Below, one piece after another: positions 29,730-38,696 of a stretch of 47,640 nt of DNA (position 1 is the stretch's first letter; every line of letters starts with the position of its first letter). This DNA comes from Thermoplasmata archaeon. GTDB lineage: Archaea > Thermoplasmatota > Thermoplasmata > Thermoplasmatales > Thermoplasmataceae. The DNA lies in the NCBI GenBank assembly GCA_021785735.1, contig JAJYEP010000003.1, forward strand, positions 1 through 47,640, read 5' to 3'. The translations under genes were made by a program, and so were the position numbers. The notes under the pieces were generated by a model. It did no database searches, was not told the origin of the DNA, and saw only the letters and a program-made list of their open reading frames with translations.

Positions 29730-30170
29730 ATGCCTTCAAAATTTGAGAAACCAGATGAAAGCCTAGGTTTTCTACTTTAGCAGACTATGAATCTCTGGCA
29801 GAGGAAAATGAGAGCAGCCTTAAGAGAATCGGGGCTGACCCATGTACAGTTTGTGCTCCTGGTCTCCACTGTATGGTTGAACGATCACGGCAGGGAAGCC
29901 ACGCAGGTAATAATTGCGAGGTTTGCGCATGCTGATGTTATGATGACATCGCAAGTTTTGCGTTCTCTTGAAGAAAAGGACCTGGTTCTGCGGTTAAAAA
30001 ACCCGGGTGACACTAGAGCTCATCTAATGTCTCCGGCGGAAAAAGGGAGAAAGCTGATTGGAAAAGCTATAAAAATCGTCGAGGATACTGATAGTGCATT
30101 CTTTGCCATATTGGACGATAATATGAGTGAACTCACCGAAATGCTTAGAAAACTGATTTCTTCTAACTGA
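29730..30170 (+). pseudogene. MarR-family regulator with in-frame TAG near the N-terminus (translatable remainder 29787-30170)
   Basis: MPSKFEKPDESLGFLL-TAG-QTMNLWQRKMRAALRESGLTHVQFVLLVS...; TAG at 29778-29780. Confidence 0.65.
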
Positions 30171-30376
30171 ATCTCAGGATCACCTAATAATCCCGCGAAT
30201 AAACCGCCTTTGCCATTATTTCCAATGTGTGGTATACAATGCAGCCCTGGGTCGATTCACATCAGTCAGGGATTAATCCTCCAAACAAAAAACTGAAGTC
30301 ACAGCTGCTAGGGATTCAAGCATAAGGTATGAAAGAGGTATTTTGATACTATTCACAAATTTATGAATATATGGAA

Positions 30377-30395
30377 TGGACCGGTCGGGATTTAA
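30377..30395 (+). repeat. tRNA-Ala-3'-end-derived repeat (copy g)
   Basis: TGGACCGGTCGGGATTTAA (18/19); right arm diverged. Confidence 0.7.
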
Positions 30396-30433
30396 GTATA
30401 GTCTCGAGGAGGTATTATTTGGACATCATGTCT

Positions 30434-30826
30434 TTAATAACTCTCTATTCTCAAACTTTCTATATCGTTAAAATGCTTAATATTACGCGTGATTAGAATC
30501 TCGTTTCTTCTTGAACAGATACCCGCAATCATGGAGTCTTCTGGATCGATTAACATTCCATTCTTTCTTTTTTGTGCAAAGATCTTTCCAGCCTCTATTG
30601 CAGAATCCTCATCAAAACTTATTATTGGTAGGCCTTTGAGTATTCGATTTATCTTATTTCTCTCCCGATCCTGTTTAATGCTAAGGGCCACACCAACGAA
30701 TAATTCAAAAATTGAAATTGAGGTAACTGCTATAGTGTTACCATTTTTTTCAATTTCCTCCGCCTTCTTTATCGCCTCCTTATCAGATTTCATTATGTCT
30801 ATAAGAAACGAAGTATCAGCTATCAT
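30434..30826 (-). CDS. VapC-type PIN-domain toxin
   Basis: 130 aa; MIADTSFLIDIMKSD, SIFELFVGV, LIDPEDSMIAGICSRRNEILITRNIKHF. Confidence 0.9.
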   Translation of the reverse strand: MIADTSFLIDIMKSDKEAIKKAEEIEKNGNTIAVTSISIFELFVGVALSIKQDRERNKINRILKGLPIISFDEDSAIEAGKIFAQKRKNGMLIDPEDSMIAGICSRRNEILITRNIKHFNDIESLRIESY

Positions 30827-31062
30827 TATCTATTTAACTCCGAGGTAATTTTATTTATTCTTTCTCTGGTTAACTTCCTGGAATCTCTAATATTCTTCTC
30901 TAAAGATCTTCCCTCATCTTCTTTTATGATGTCCTTTAAATCAAGCACATTTGTTCTATTTGTCAGTCTATAAATGAGTTCTGTAAAACTTTCGTTTTTT
31001 AACTTTAGCTCTGATAACCTTAAATAAGCTTCATCCGAAATAGATATGTTTTTGCTCCCCAT
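30826..31062 (-). CDS. VapB-type antitoxin (DUF217-like)
   Basis: MGSKNISISDEAYLRLSELKLKNESFTELIYRLTNR. Confidence 0.82.
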   Translation of the reverse strand: MGSKNISISDEAYLRLSELKLKNESFTELIYRLTNRTNVLDLKDIIKEDEGRSLEKNIRDSRKLTRERINKITSELNR

Positions 31063-31069
31063 CTCGTTC

Positions 31070-31087
31070 ACACACATATATGTGTGT
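31070..31087. promoter_or_regulatory. 18-bp perfect palindrome ACACACATATATGTGTGT, candidate TA operator
   Basis: 7 bp upstream of the antitoxin start at 31062. Confidence 0.6.
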
Positions 31088-31192
31088 AAAAAATATAAAC
31101 CTTCTTCCGTATCACAATTCAAGACATGCTGATTACTTCCAACTATCCCGAAACAGTCAGCACGTATTCATTGGTAGATACTATCAAAGTCA

Positions 31193-31729
31193 ATGCGACC
31201 TGACATACCAGTCAATGGATCACCAAGTACCTCAATCTCCCCGTACAGTTTGGATAATCCAGTAAGGTATAGGTTCACATCTCTTTGTACCGTTTCTCTT
31301 TCTAAATTAATTGAAAAAGCAAATGAGCAAGATGTGGGTATAAGAACTGACGACCCTTACCTTATGATCCTTCTGCACTCTTCTTACGCATTCCGACGTT
31401 GGCGCAACCACCCGCGATATGATAAAATTTGTCAAAATTTAGATCAACCAGAAATATCCGTCCACAATGTTTCACAATTAGCTATTGCTGCATTCCTACA
31501 AGACTTGGGAAATGGTGTCGCTCTGGCTCCAGAAACCCAGAAAGTCAGGCGCTGTGATTTGTGGATATCCGGTGGTCCATCGAATTTGGTCTCACTGGAA
31601 GTAAAGTCACGCAATGAATTACGAACACTTAAATTTCGGCTTTCTCCGGACTATGCCACCAAAGCGATAAGGGCAACTCTCGATTCAGCTGGCATTCCGG
31701 GGTTAGGTGGTTTTGCACTTAGCTCTTAG
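31193..31729 (+). pseudogene. possible truncated PD-(D/E)XK-like nuclease fragment
   Basis: RRCDLWISGGPSNLVSLEVKSRNELRTL (D..EVK pattern); ends next to IS relic. Confidence 0.35.
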
Positions 31730-31953
31730 GATATTGAAACCATTCTTAGGCAGGCCCGTTTAGAAATGCAGAAACTTGATGACCGGGATCTGAGGCCTTC
31801 CATGCCGAAGGTCTCGTAAGATTCCTTCCAGCGATAGAACATGGTTGGATCTGCCCCGTATTTCCTGCATGTCTCGACAACATGACCCTTATCCTTGATC
31901 TCGCTGATAAGGGCAAGTTTCTCTTCTGCCTTCCAGTGTTTCCGCTCAGACAT
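31726..31953 (-). mobile_element. truncated transposase OrfA-type HTH (IS3-like) relic
   Basis: MSERKHWKAEEKLALISEIKDKGHVVETCRKYGADPTMFYRWKESYETFGMEGLR then loses coding. Confidence 0.7.
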
Positions 31954-32121
31954 TGTTTCCCCCAAACCCCCTTTCCATAATGGTTCTAATATATTTATAG
32001 AGATATAAGCAAATGTTGTCCAATCATTTAAGGGGCCAGTACAGTTATATACAATTCTCTTGTAATTGGACAAATCTTGACTAATAGAGTTGACTTTGGT
32101 TTCATCGCCAGAGAAAACCAG

Positions 32122-32160
32122 TGGACCGGTCGGGATTTGATTAAAGTTTTAAGCGAATAC
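32122..32160 (+). repeat. tRNA-Ala-3'-end-derived repeat (copy h)
   Basis: TGGACCGGTCGGGATTTGA, exact 19/19 match to 40161-40179, + TTAAAGTTTTAAGCGAATAC. Confidence 0.85.
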
Positions 32161-32414
32161 TATGGTTCTCATAAAACCAATGTAAATTCATTTTGTGGTG
32201 AAAACAGAGCATTTGTTACCTTCTATATGGTAGCTTACGGGGTCCTACAACTTCTGAGACCTCAACATATTGGGTTCTTTGGCTGGTGATAAAAGAAATG
32301 AGGTACGTCTCAATCACTCTCTCAAAAAAGAGGTAAGAACTACATAGTCTAACATAATATCACAAGACTTAGAAGAAGTTGTGTGAAATCTACGCCCCAA
32401 TTCTTGAAGGAGTG

Positions 32415-33206
32415 ATGTTGCTTTGGGTTGCACTTGCAATCCCCTTCCTTATATTCGTAATCGTGGATATACGTTCCACTCCAGAGAATCCAATCCTCAA
32501 ACTGGGATTTGTCTTGGTAACAGCCGATACAGGGGTTATAGGAGCTTTCCTTTATGTGGTAGGGTGCAGAGAGCCTTTACCTGGTCTTCACGAACGCTAC
32601 GTTTCTGCAAGGTGGAGACAGGTACTTGAGTCGACTATCCACTGCGTCGCAGGAGATGGCGTAGGCATTCTGGCAGGTGCCGTAATTAGTTCTGTAATAC
32701 ACTTTTCTCCATTTGTTGACGTGGCTATTGAATATTCCATGGGTTTCCTCTTTGGATGGGCGATATTCCAGTCATTGTTCATGCGTGACATGGCAGGTGG
32801 TTCTTACAGGCGTTCTTTAGCTTCGACTTTTATACCGGAACTGCTCTCCATGAATCTGCTGATGACCGCAATGATTCCCATTTCCACTATCTCCCTGGCA
32901 AACCTTCCTGGAGGTCATAACCCGTTAGGAGTGGTGTTCTGGTTTATATTTTCCATGGCTCTCTTGGGAGGATTAGGAATGGCTTACCCAATGAACTGGT
33001 GGCTGGTATCAAGGCATCTTAAGCACGGCATGATTACTGTCAGGCCTAAAACACACGATTCAGAAAGTATGATAAACAAACATACAGATATGCACCACCC
33101 GAAAGAATCTCTTCCTAGTAGGCGGATCATATCGATAATGGCATCCATATCAATTTTGGCGCTAGCCGCAGGAATAACGATTGCATGGTTTTTTGGCGGT
33201 CTGTAA
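32415..33206 (+). CDS. DUF4396-like membrane protein
   Basis: ESTIHCVAGDGVGILAGAV, FLFGWAIFQSLFMRDM, AYPMNWWLVSRHLKHGM. Confidence 0.65.
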   Translation: MLLWVALAIPFLIFVIVDIRSTPENPILKLGFVLVTADTGVIGAFLYVVGCREPLPGLHERYVSARWRQVLESTIHCVAGDGVGILAGAVISSVIHFSPFVDVAIEYSMGFLFGWAIFQSLFMRDMAGGSYRRSLASTFIPELLSMNLLMTAMIPISTISLANLPGGHNPLGVVFWFIFSMALLGGLGMAYPMNWWLVSRHLKHGMITVRPKTHDSESMINKHTDMHHPKESLPSRRIISIMASISILALAAGITIAWFFGGL

Positions 33207-33259
33207 ATGTGTGTTCCAGTATAATAAAAGGTAAAATGTTTGTTTATTTAACCCATTTT

Positions 33260-35368
33260 TCACTGCGAAAGATGAGGCTGCGCCGACTTCGAATACAGGC
33301 GGAGGTCACTTCTTTTCCACTCATTTCTAATTTTTTTTCTAAGCATAAGGGAGTTTATCACCACAGATGATGAACTCATGCCCATTGCAAACGCAGCAAG
33401 TATTGGAAGAACAGAGAAGACAGACAGCCCGAGGAATGGGACCAGCACTCCGCCGGCAATTGGCATCAGAAGTGTGTTGTAGCCCACAGCCCATCCGATG
33501 TTCTGCTTTATCTTTGAAATTGTCTTGGTTCCTATAATCCTGGTCAGTATGAGCTGTCTCAGGTCGTTGTTGATGAGTATAATGTCACCGCTTTCCCTTG
33601 CTATATCCGTACCTGAACCCATTGCAATTCCAACGTCCGCTGTTTCAAGTGCCACAGTGTCATTGATCCCGTCTCCTGTAAACATGACGAAGTCTCCTTT
33701 CATCTGGTATTCCCTGATAATTTCTGATTTGTTCTCCGGAAGAACCTCCGCGTGGATATCATCGATTCCAAGGATGTCGGCGACCCGTTCGGCCTCAGAT
33801 TTTGAATCCCCAGTTACCATGGCAGTCCTTATGCCAAGCTTTTTGAGCTCTTTGACGGTTTCAACTGCACTCTCCCGAACAGTGTATGCAAGCGTTATGT
33901 CGCCCATACTCACACCATCCATGTAAATGGATACCACTGATCCTCCTTTACGACTGGCTCTAGTTATTTTTACCTCCCTGCCATCAACAGTGCCCGATAT
34001 CCCAATACCAGGTATCTCATTGACCTTCTGTGCCCCATCGATCGAAATTGAGGCTTTCTCGGCCTCCTTGATTATGGCCCTGGCTATGGGATGGTTGGAA
34101 GATCTCTCAACAGATGCTGCCATATGCAGCACTTCTTCTTTTGACCACTCTTTTTCTGGGAGGATGTCTGTAATGGCCGGATCTGGTTCCGTGAGTGTGC
34201 CAGTCTTGTCGAATACAGCCATATTGACCTTTGACAGCCTGTCCAGAGCACTGGTATTCTTTATAATTATACCATTCTCGGATGCGTAATTTGACGATAT
34301 GAGTAATGTGATTGGCCCGGCAAGCCCAATGGCGCACGGGCAGGCTATGACTACAACTGAAACAAATGCCAGGACTGCAATTTCCAGGGGAAGGGCAAAT
34401 CCCGTGTTGTTGAGGTAGAAATACCAGAAGAGACCCGAAGCCAGGGCTGCAGCAATCACCACAGGAACAAAAATTGCTGAGAATACGTCTGCAATTCTCT
34501 GTACTTTTGCCCTTCCTGAAATCGCCCTCTGGATCAGTTCATATATCTGGCTGACGGTGCTGTTCTTTCCCGTTCTTGTAACACTGATCTTAAGGACGCC
34601 ATTGAGGTTGGAAGTGCCGGATGAAACCATATCGTCTTTCTTTTTCAATACCGGTTCCTGCTCTCCAGTGAGCATGGATTCATCCACTTCAGCTGAACCG
34701 TCTATGACCGTTCCATCAGCAGGAATGGATTCGCCAGGCCTAATGAGGATAGTACTCCCTTCCTTGAGCTCATCCGTTGGTGTGTCAACTTCCTTTCCAT
34801 CTTCTGTGATCACGTGTGAAACATTTGGAATAAGCTCAAGAAGCTTACTGGCAGCCTTGTTGGCACGAACCTTTGTCAGGTTCTCAATGAAGTTGCCCGT
34901 GAGTATGAGTGTGATTATGAATGCAGACGCGTCAAAGTAGACGTCTGCGGCCGGTATCTTACCCGGGAAAAAAGTAACATAGCTGGAGAATATGAATGCA
35001 GTAAGTGTTCCCATTGAGATCAGGAGGTCCATGTTTCCGGATCTGCTCTTGATAGCATGATATGCTCCTTCGTAGAATCCATATCCAGAGTAAAACTGAA
35101 CCGGAAGAGTCAGCATAAAGAGGGCAATATCCTTGTATGCCTGTCCAAGAAAAAGGCTTCCTGGAACCAGGTAGTTTATGATTATGATTGGTATCGCGAG
35201 ACCCCATCCCACAGAAAGGCGCCTTTTCAGGCGGGTCGCTTCTTTTTCCGGTGAACTGTACTTCTGTTGGCAGGTTTTAGAACAAAAATAGTATGTTTGC
35301 CCGTCGACTACCGACGTCAGATCGGTATCCTCCGGTACAAACATTCCACATACGGGATCAGTTGGCAT
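33260..35368 (-). CDS. copA-like: copper/heavy-metal translocating P1B-type ATPase with N-terminal YHS-like domain
   Basis: CPCAIGLAGP, DKTGTLTEP, SNHPIARAI, GDGINDTVALETADVGIAMGSGTD; N-terminal DPVCGM...YYFCSKTCQQKY. Confidence 0.93.
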   Translation of the reverse strand: MPTDPVCGMFVPEDTDLTSVVDGQTYYFCSKTCQQKYSSPEKEATRLKRRLSVGWGLAIPIIIINYLVPGSLFLGQAYKDIALFMLTLPVQFYSGYGFYEGAYHAIKSRSGNMDLLISMGTLTAFIFSSYVTFFPGKIPAADVYFDASAFIITLILTGNFIENLTKVRANKAASKLLELIPNVSHVITEDGKEVDTPTDELKEGSTILIRPGESIPADGTVIDGSAEVDESMLTGEQEPVLKKKDDMVSSGTSNLNGVLKISVTRTGKNSTVSQIYELIQRAISGRAKVQRIADVFSAIFVPVVIAAALASGLFWYFYLNNTGFALPLEIAVLAFVSVVVIACPCAIGLAGPITLLISSNYASENGIIIKNTSALDRLSKVNMAVFDKTGTLTEPDPAITDILPEKEWSKEEVLHMAASVERSSNHPIARAIIKEAEKASISIDGAQKVNEIPGIGISGTVDGREVKITRASRKGGSVVSIYMDGVSMGDITLAYTVRESAVETVKELKKLGIRTAMVTGDSKSEAERVADILGIDDIHAEVLPENKSEIIREYQMKGDFVMFTGDGINDTVALETADVGIAMGSGTDIARESGDIILINNDLRQLILTRIIGTKTISKIKQNIGWAVGYNTLLMPIAGGVLVPFLGLSVFSVLPILAAFAMGMSSSSVVINSLMLRKKIRNEWKRSDLRLYSKSAQPHLSQ

Positions 35369-35379
35369 TTATATTCTCC

Positions 35380-35520
35380 TTACCTGCTGTATTTCAGGGG
35401 GTTCTTGTCGAATTCTGACTTGCAGTGGCTGCTGCAGAAGTAGAACGTTTTTCCCTGGAACTCACTCTTCAGGTCAGTGCTCTCCTTCACTTTCATTCCG
35501 CATATTACATCTGTTGCCAT
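35380..35520 (-). CDS. YHS-domain small metal-binding protein
   Basis: MATDVICGMKVKESTDLKSEFQGKTFYFCSSHCKSEFDKNPLKY. Confidence 0.8.
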   Translation of the reverse strand: MATDVICGMKVKESTDLKSEFQGKTFYFCSSHCKSEFDKNPLKYSR

Positions 35521-35595
35521 GGTTATGAATTGTGTTGCGATACATATATTATCTCTATCCATAATGTTAAAGTAGTTGAGTAAAATCATTACATT

Positions 35596-36123
35596 ATGAG
35601 AAGAAATCTTTCTGAACTGGAACAGAGACTCATATTATTGCTCAAGAGAAATTCCAGGATGAGTATAGTGGAAATAGCAAGTGAACTGGGCACCAGCAGG
35701 CTTACAGCCAAGAAGGCCCTGGACTCCATAATATCAAGCGGAAGGATCAAGAAATTCACCATCTCCCTTGCAGATGAAGAAAAGGATATGGTTCTTGTAT
35801 ACACTGACAATTTAGAGAACATACCGGGGAATATTATCCTGGAGCGCTTCTCTCTCATAGACGGATCCTACATGGTGATCCTCTACTATGAGGACCTCAT
35901 AAAGATAAAGAAGGCTAACATAAAAAGAGTTGAAATAGCAACCTCCAGAGAATTGTATGAAAACATGAACAGGGCAGAAAACCTCCACTGCGATTACTGC
36001 AGAAAAGAGATCAAAGATAATCCGATCTCAGTTGAAATAAGGGGAAAGACATATTACGTGTGCTGTCCGAACTGTGAGAGAGACCTTAAGAAAAGAGGAG
36101 AATTAAATATCGAGGAAAACTGA
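35596..36123 (+). CDS. HTH + TRASH-domain metal-responsive regulator (CopT/CopR-like)
   Basis: AsnC-like HTH N-terminus; C-terminal CDYCRKEI...KTYYVCCPNCERDL. Confidence 0.8.
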   Translation: MRRNLSELEQRLILLLKRNSRMSIVEIASELGTSRLTAKKALDSIISSGRIKKFTISLADEEKDMVLVYTDNLENIPGNIILERFSLIDGSYMVILYYEDLIKIKKANIKRVEIATSRELYENMNRAENLHCDYCRKEIKDNPISVEIRGKTYYVCCPNCERDLKKRGELNIEEN

Positions 36124-36267
36124 CATTAGCATATACGAACCAAAACATGTTGAAAAGGGCATGGAAGGATTCTACTCAAATTGTTCTCATAGTGTTTAGA
36201 AAATTGGAGCGTTCTGGACAGTTTGGACAGTTATATTATAAATAACTGAGAAGAATTATAATTATCT

Positions 36268-36681
36268 ATGAGTGGGAGAGGAGATTTCACTACCGGGAGG
36301 CATTCGACACCTGGTGCGGTTGATAATGACCCGTCGGTCAAGAATTCCAACACTCCAGAATTAATATCTGTTGGAAAGGGGAAAGTCGAATCGGGAAAAG
36401 GAGTAGTAAAGGCTGCAGAAGGAAAATTTCTTGTCCTGGATTTGATTGAGGAAAAGGGCCCGTGTCCCGATAATATGTGCCAATTGGAAGCTAAAATCAG
36501 TGCAGGAATTCTTGACAGCATCAATGACCCATCCTCATATGAAATAATTAAAACTGAGAAGTTCACTTTTGCCATCAGCAAAGCTGTGTGGCGAGCCATA
36601 GATAAGGGCAGGCAAGACATTTCCATCAGGAAAGGACGATTTGGCAGTCTGATGGTGAAAGGATTCTCACTAACCTATTGA
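36268..36681 (+). CDS. hypothetical protein
   Basis: 137 aa ORF. Confidence 0.5.
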   Translation: MSGRGDFTTGRHSTPGAVDNDPSVKNSNTPELISVGKGKVESGKGVVKAAEGKFLVLDLIEEKGPCPDNMCQLEAKISAGILDSINDPSSYEIIKTEKFTFAISKAVWRAIDKGRQDISIRKGRFGSLMVKGFSLTY

Positions 36682-36769
36682 TAGCTCTTATCATCATGTA
36701 TGTTTTTAGTTACCATAAATTACAAATTGAATAGGGTATTGTTTTATCTCTTCACAAGATTTCGTAAGT

Positions 36770-36961
36770 ATGTCTTGCGGATGTATGAAGAATACAGGAA
36801 ATGAAATGGGAAAGCACCATATGCAAAGCCACGGCAGTGAGGAAAACCCCACAGTGAATGAAACTAAGACTGCAATTGGCATATTGAACGAGAGATATGC
36901 AAGGGGAGAAATCGAGAAGGAAGAATATTTAAGCATGAAGAATGAGATTTTATCCAGGTGA
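36770..36961 (+). CDS. small SHOCT-domain protein
   Basis: C-terminal AIGILNERYARGEIEKEEYLSMKNEIL. Confidence 0.7.
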   Translation: MSCGCMKNTGNEMGKHHMQSHGSEENPTVNETKTAIGILNERYARGEIEKEEYLSMKNEILSR

Positions 36962-37358
36962 AGAAATGGCAACTGAATACAGAGTTAAATCAGAACGTTC
37001 CTTCGACGAGGTGTGCGATAAGATAAGAGAGGTAGTGCCTCTAAATGGTTTCTCAATATTATCTGAGATCAGGACAAGTGACATACTGAGGTCAAAGGGG
37101 TTTGAATATCCAAATCTTAGAACGTTTGATATTTGTAATGCCAAATATGCACATGAGGCTCTTTCCTTCGACAATAGGGTTGAGACACTCATTCCATGCC
37201 ATCTAATAGCAAAATCAGTGGAAGGCGGAACAGAAATATCTGCTCAACTGCCTGCAGAAATTTTCCGCACTCTTCAAACAGACAAGACGGGAAAGAATTC
37301 TGCCTTTCTGGATGAGGTTGAGACTAAACTCAAAACCGTTGTAGACTCATTTATATAA
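36942..37358 (+). CDS. DUF302 family protein
   Basis: 138 aa (likely start MATEYRV); ...NAKYAHEALSFDNRVETLIPCHLIAKSVEGGTEISA. Confidence 0.65.
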   Translation: MRFYPGEEMATEYRVKSERSFDEVCDKIREVVPLNGFSILSEIRTSDILRSKGFEYPNLRTFDICNAKYAHEALSFDNRVETLIPCHLIAKSVEGGTEISAQLPAEIFRTLQTDKTGKNSAFLDEVETKLKTVVDSFI

Positions 37359-37681
37359 TCGTTGAATAGGCTATAGAGTTAAGCAGGAAAGACTGCTTCT
37401 GGAGCACCAGTCTTTTAGTGCAGGGATTGGTTATCATATGGTCTGAAATGCTTTCGCGAGAGAATTTCTATGTGTGACTTTATTCAGATGAGGCAGTAAA
37501 CCATCAGGATGGTTTTATTGTCATTTATGGTAATTGATATCCTTTGAGTTGTTTTTTATAATGTACTCAAGACACTCATTTATTTTCCTGGACATTGCAG
37601 CAATTTGCCATAAAGTGATGGAGTTTACCTTACTTCTTAGTGAGAAAAGTTAGGTAGGCAGTATTGCTACCGCCAGATTAA

Positions 37682-38284
37682 TTAATGTTCTACGACAATT
37701 TTTCCGTACATCCCGTTTTCGGCATGCCCAGGATAGGTACACAGATACCAGTAAGTTCCGGTCTGTGAAAAACTATAGCTGACATTGTAGTAATAGAAGT
37801 GCCCAGAATTTGTTGGTGACAGAAAACTCATAGACGTCATAGAGTTATATCCTCCTGAGCCCATGGAGCCCATGCCACTCATGTACGAATATGGCGGTCC
37901 TTGGCTGCTCAACACAAAATTGTGTTCAGAATCAGTATCGATATTTACCACCGTGAAATGAACAGTCACTCCTTCTTTGATTACTATTGTTGGGTTGTAC
38001 AAACCCTGTATCTCGAAGCTGTACATGCTCGGCGCGTTCATGGGGCCTGCCATAACAAGCAAAGTGGTGGAATTGTTTACATAAATAGTTGAATTCGCCT
38101 GTGAAACATAAACTCCCGGCCCTGTTACATTCAAACTTTCGAGCTGGGACTGCGTCAGGTACTGGGAACTGCTGGATGTATTATATCCACCGTAGTAATA
38201 GAAAGCTGAAAATACAAGCACGGCGGTAAGGAAAGCAACTCCCACAATTCCTATGGTTTTATATTTATTCATAGAAAATTTCAT
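37682..38284 (-). CDS. membrane-anchored blue-copper (cupredoxin/sulfocyanin-like) protein
   Basis: N-terminal TM; H in DSEHNFVLS, C-x4-H-x4-M in LCTYPGHAENGMYGKIVV. Confidence 0.85.
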   Translation of the reverse strand: MKFSMNKYKTIGIVGVAFLTAVLVFSAFYYYGGYNTSSSSQYLTQSQLESLNVTGPGVYVSQANSTIYVNNSTTLLVMAGPMNAPSMYSFEIQGLYNPTIVIKEGVTVHFTVVNIDTDSEHNFVLSSQGPPYSYMSGMGSMGSGGYNSMTSMSFLSPTNSGHFYYYNVSYSFSQTGTYWYLCTYPGHAENGMYGKIVVEH

Positions 38285-38641
38285 CTCCTTATGGTTTCAA
38301 TCATCTGACGGTATTCTGCCTCAGATATTTCTCCCTTTGCGAATCTTTCTTTCGCAATCTCCTCTGCCCTTGCTGTCTGCTCAACAGGTCGGTACGGTTC
38401 CGTGGTTCGAACGGCTTCAAATATGAAATAAATAAACACCAACACCAAGATTACCGATATCACACCAATGATCGGCATTATTATTCCCATACCATAGAAA
38501 CCTCCCATCATTCCGTACGGCCCATATGCTCCATTATAGTATCGGCCTCCGAACAATATGGAAGTTGTTATCGCCACAGCAGCAACCACTGCAACAAGCC
38601 CTACAAGGACCCATATCAGATTTTCAATTCTCCTTTCCATA
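38281..38641 (-). CDS. SHOCT-domain membrane protein
   Basis: two TM segments; AEEIAKERFAKGEISEAEYRQMIETI. Confidence 0.75.
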
Positions 38642-38678
38642 ATGCAATAAATCCTGAAAAAATACTTAATTGTTATCT

Positions 38679-38690
38679 GAAACATGTTTC
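38679..38690. promoter_or_regulatory. palindrome GAAACATGTTTC, candidate operator
   Basis: Perfect 12-bp palindrome between the HTH gene and the SHOCT/cupredoxin operon. Confidence 0.5.
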
Positions 38691-38696
38691 ATGAAA

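Noticed and set aside
20237-32160. Considered a CRISPR array for the repeated ~39-bp units
   Set aside because: Spacing is 0.7-8 kb with genes in between, not short uniform spacers; no cas genes seen.
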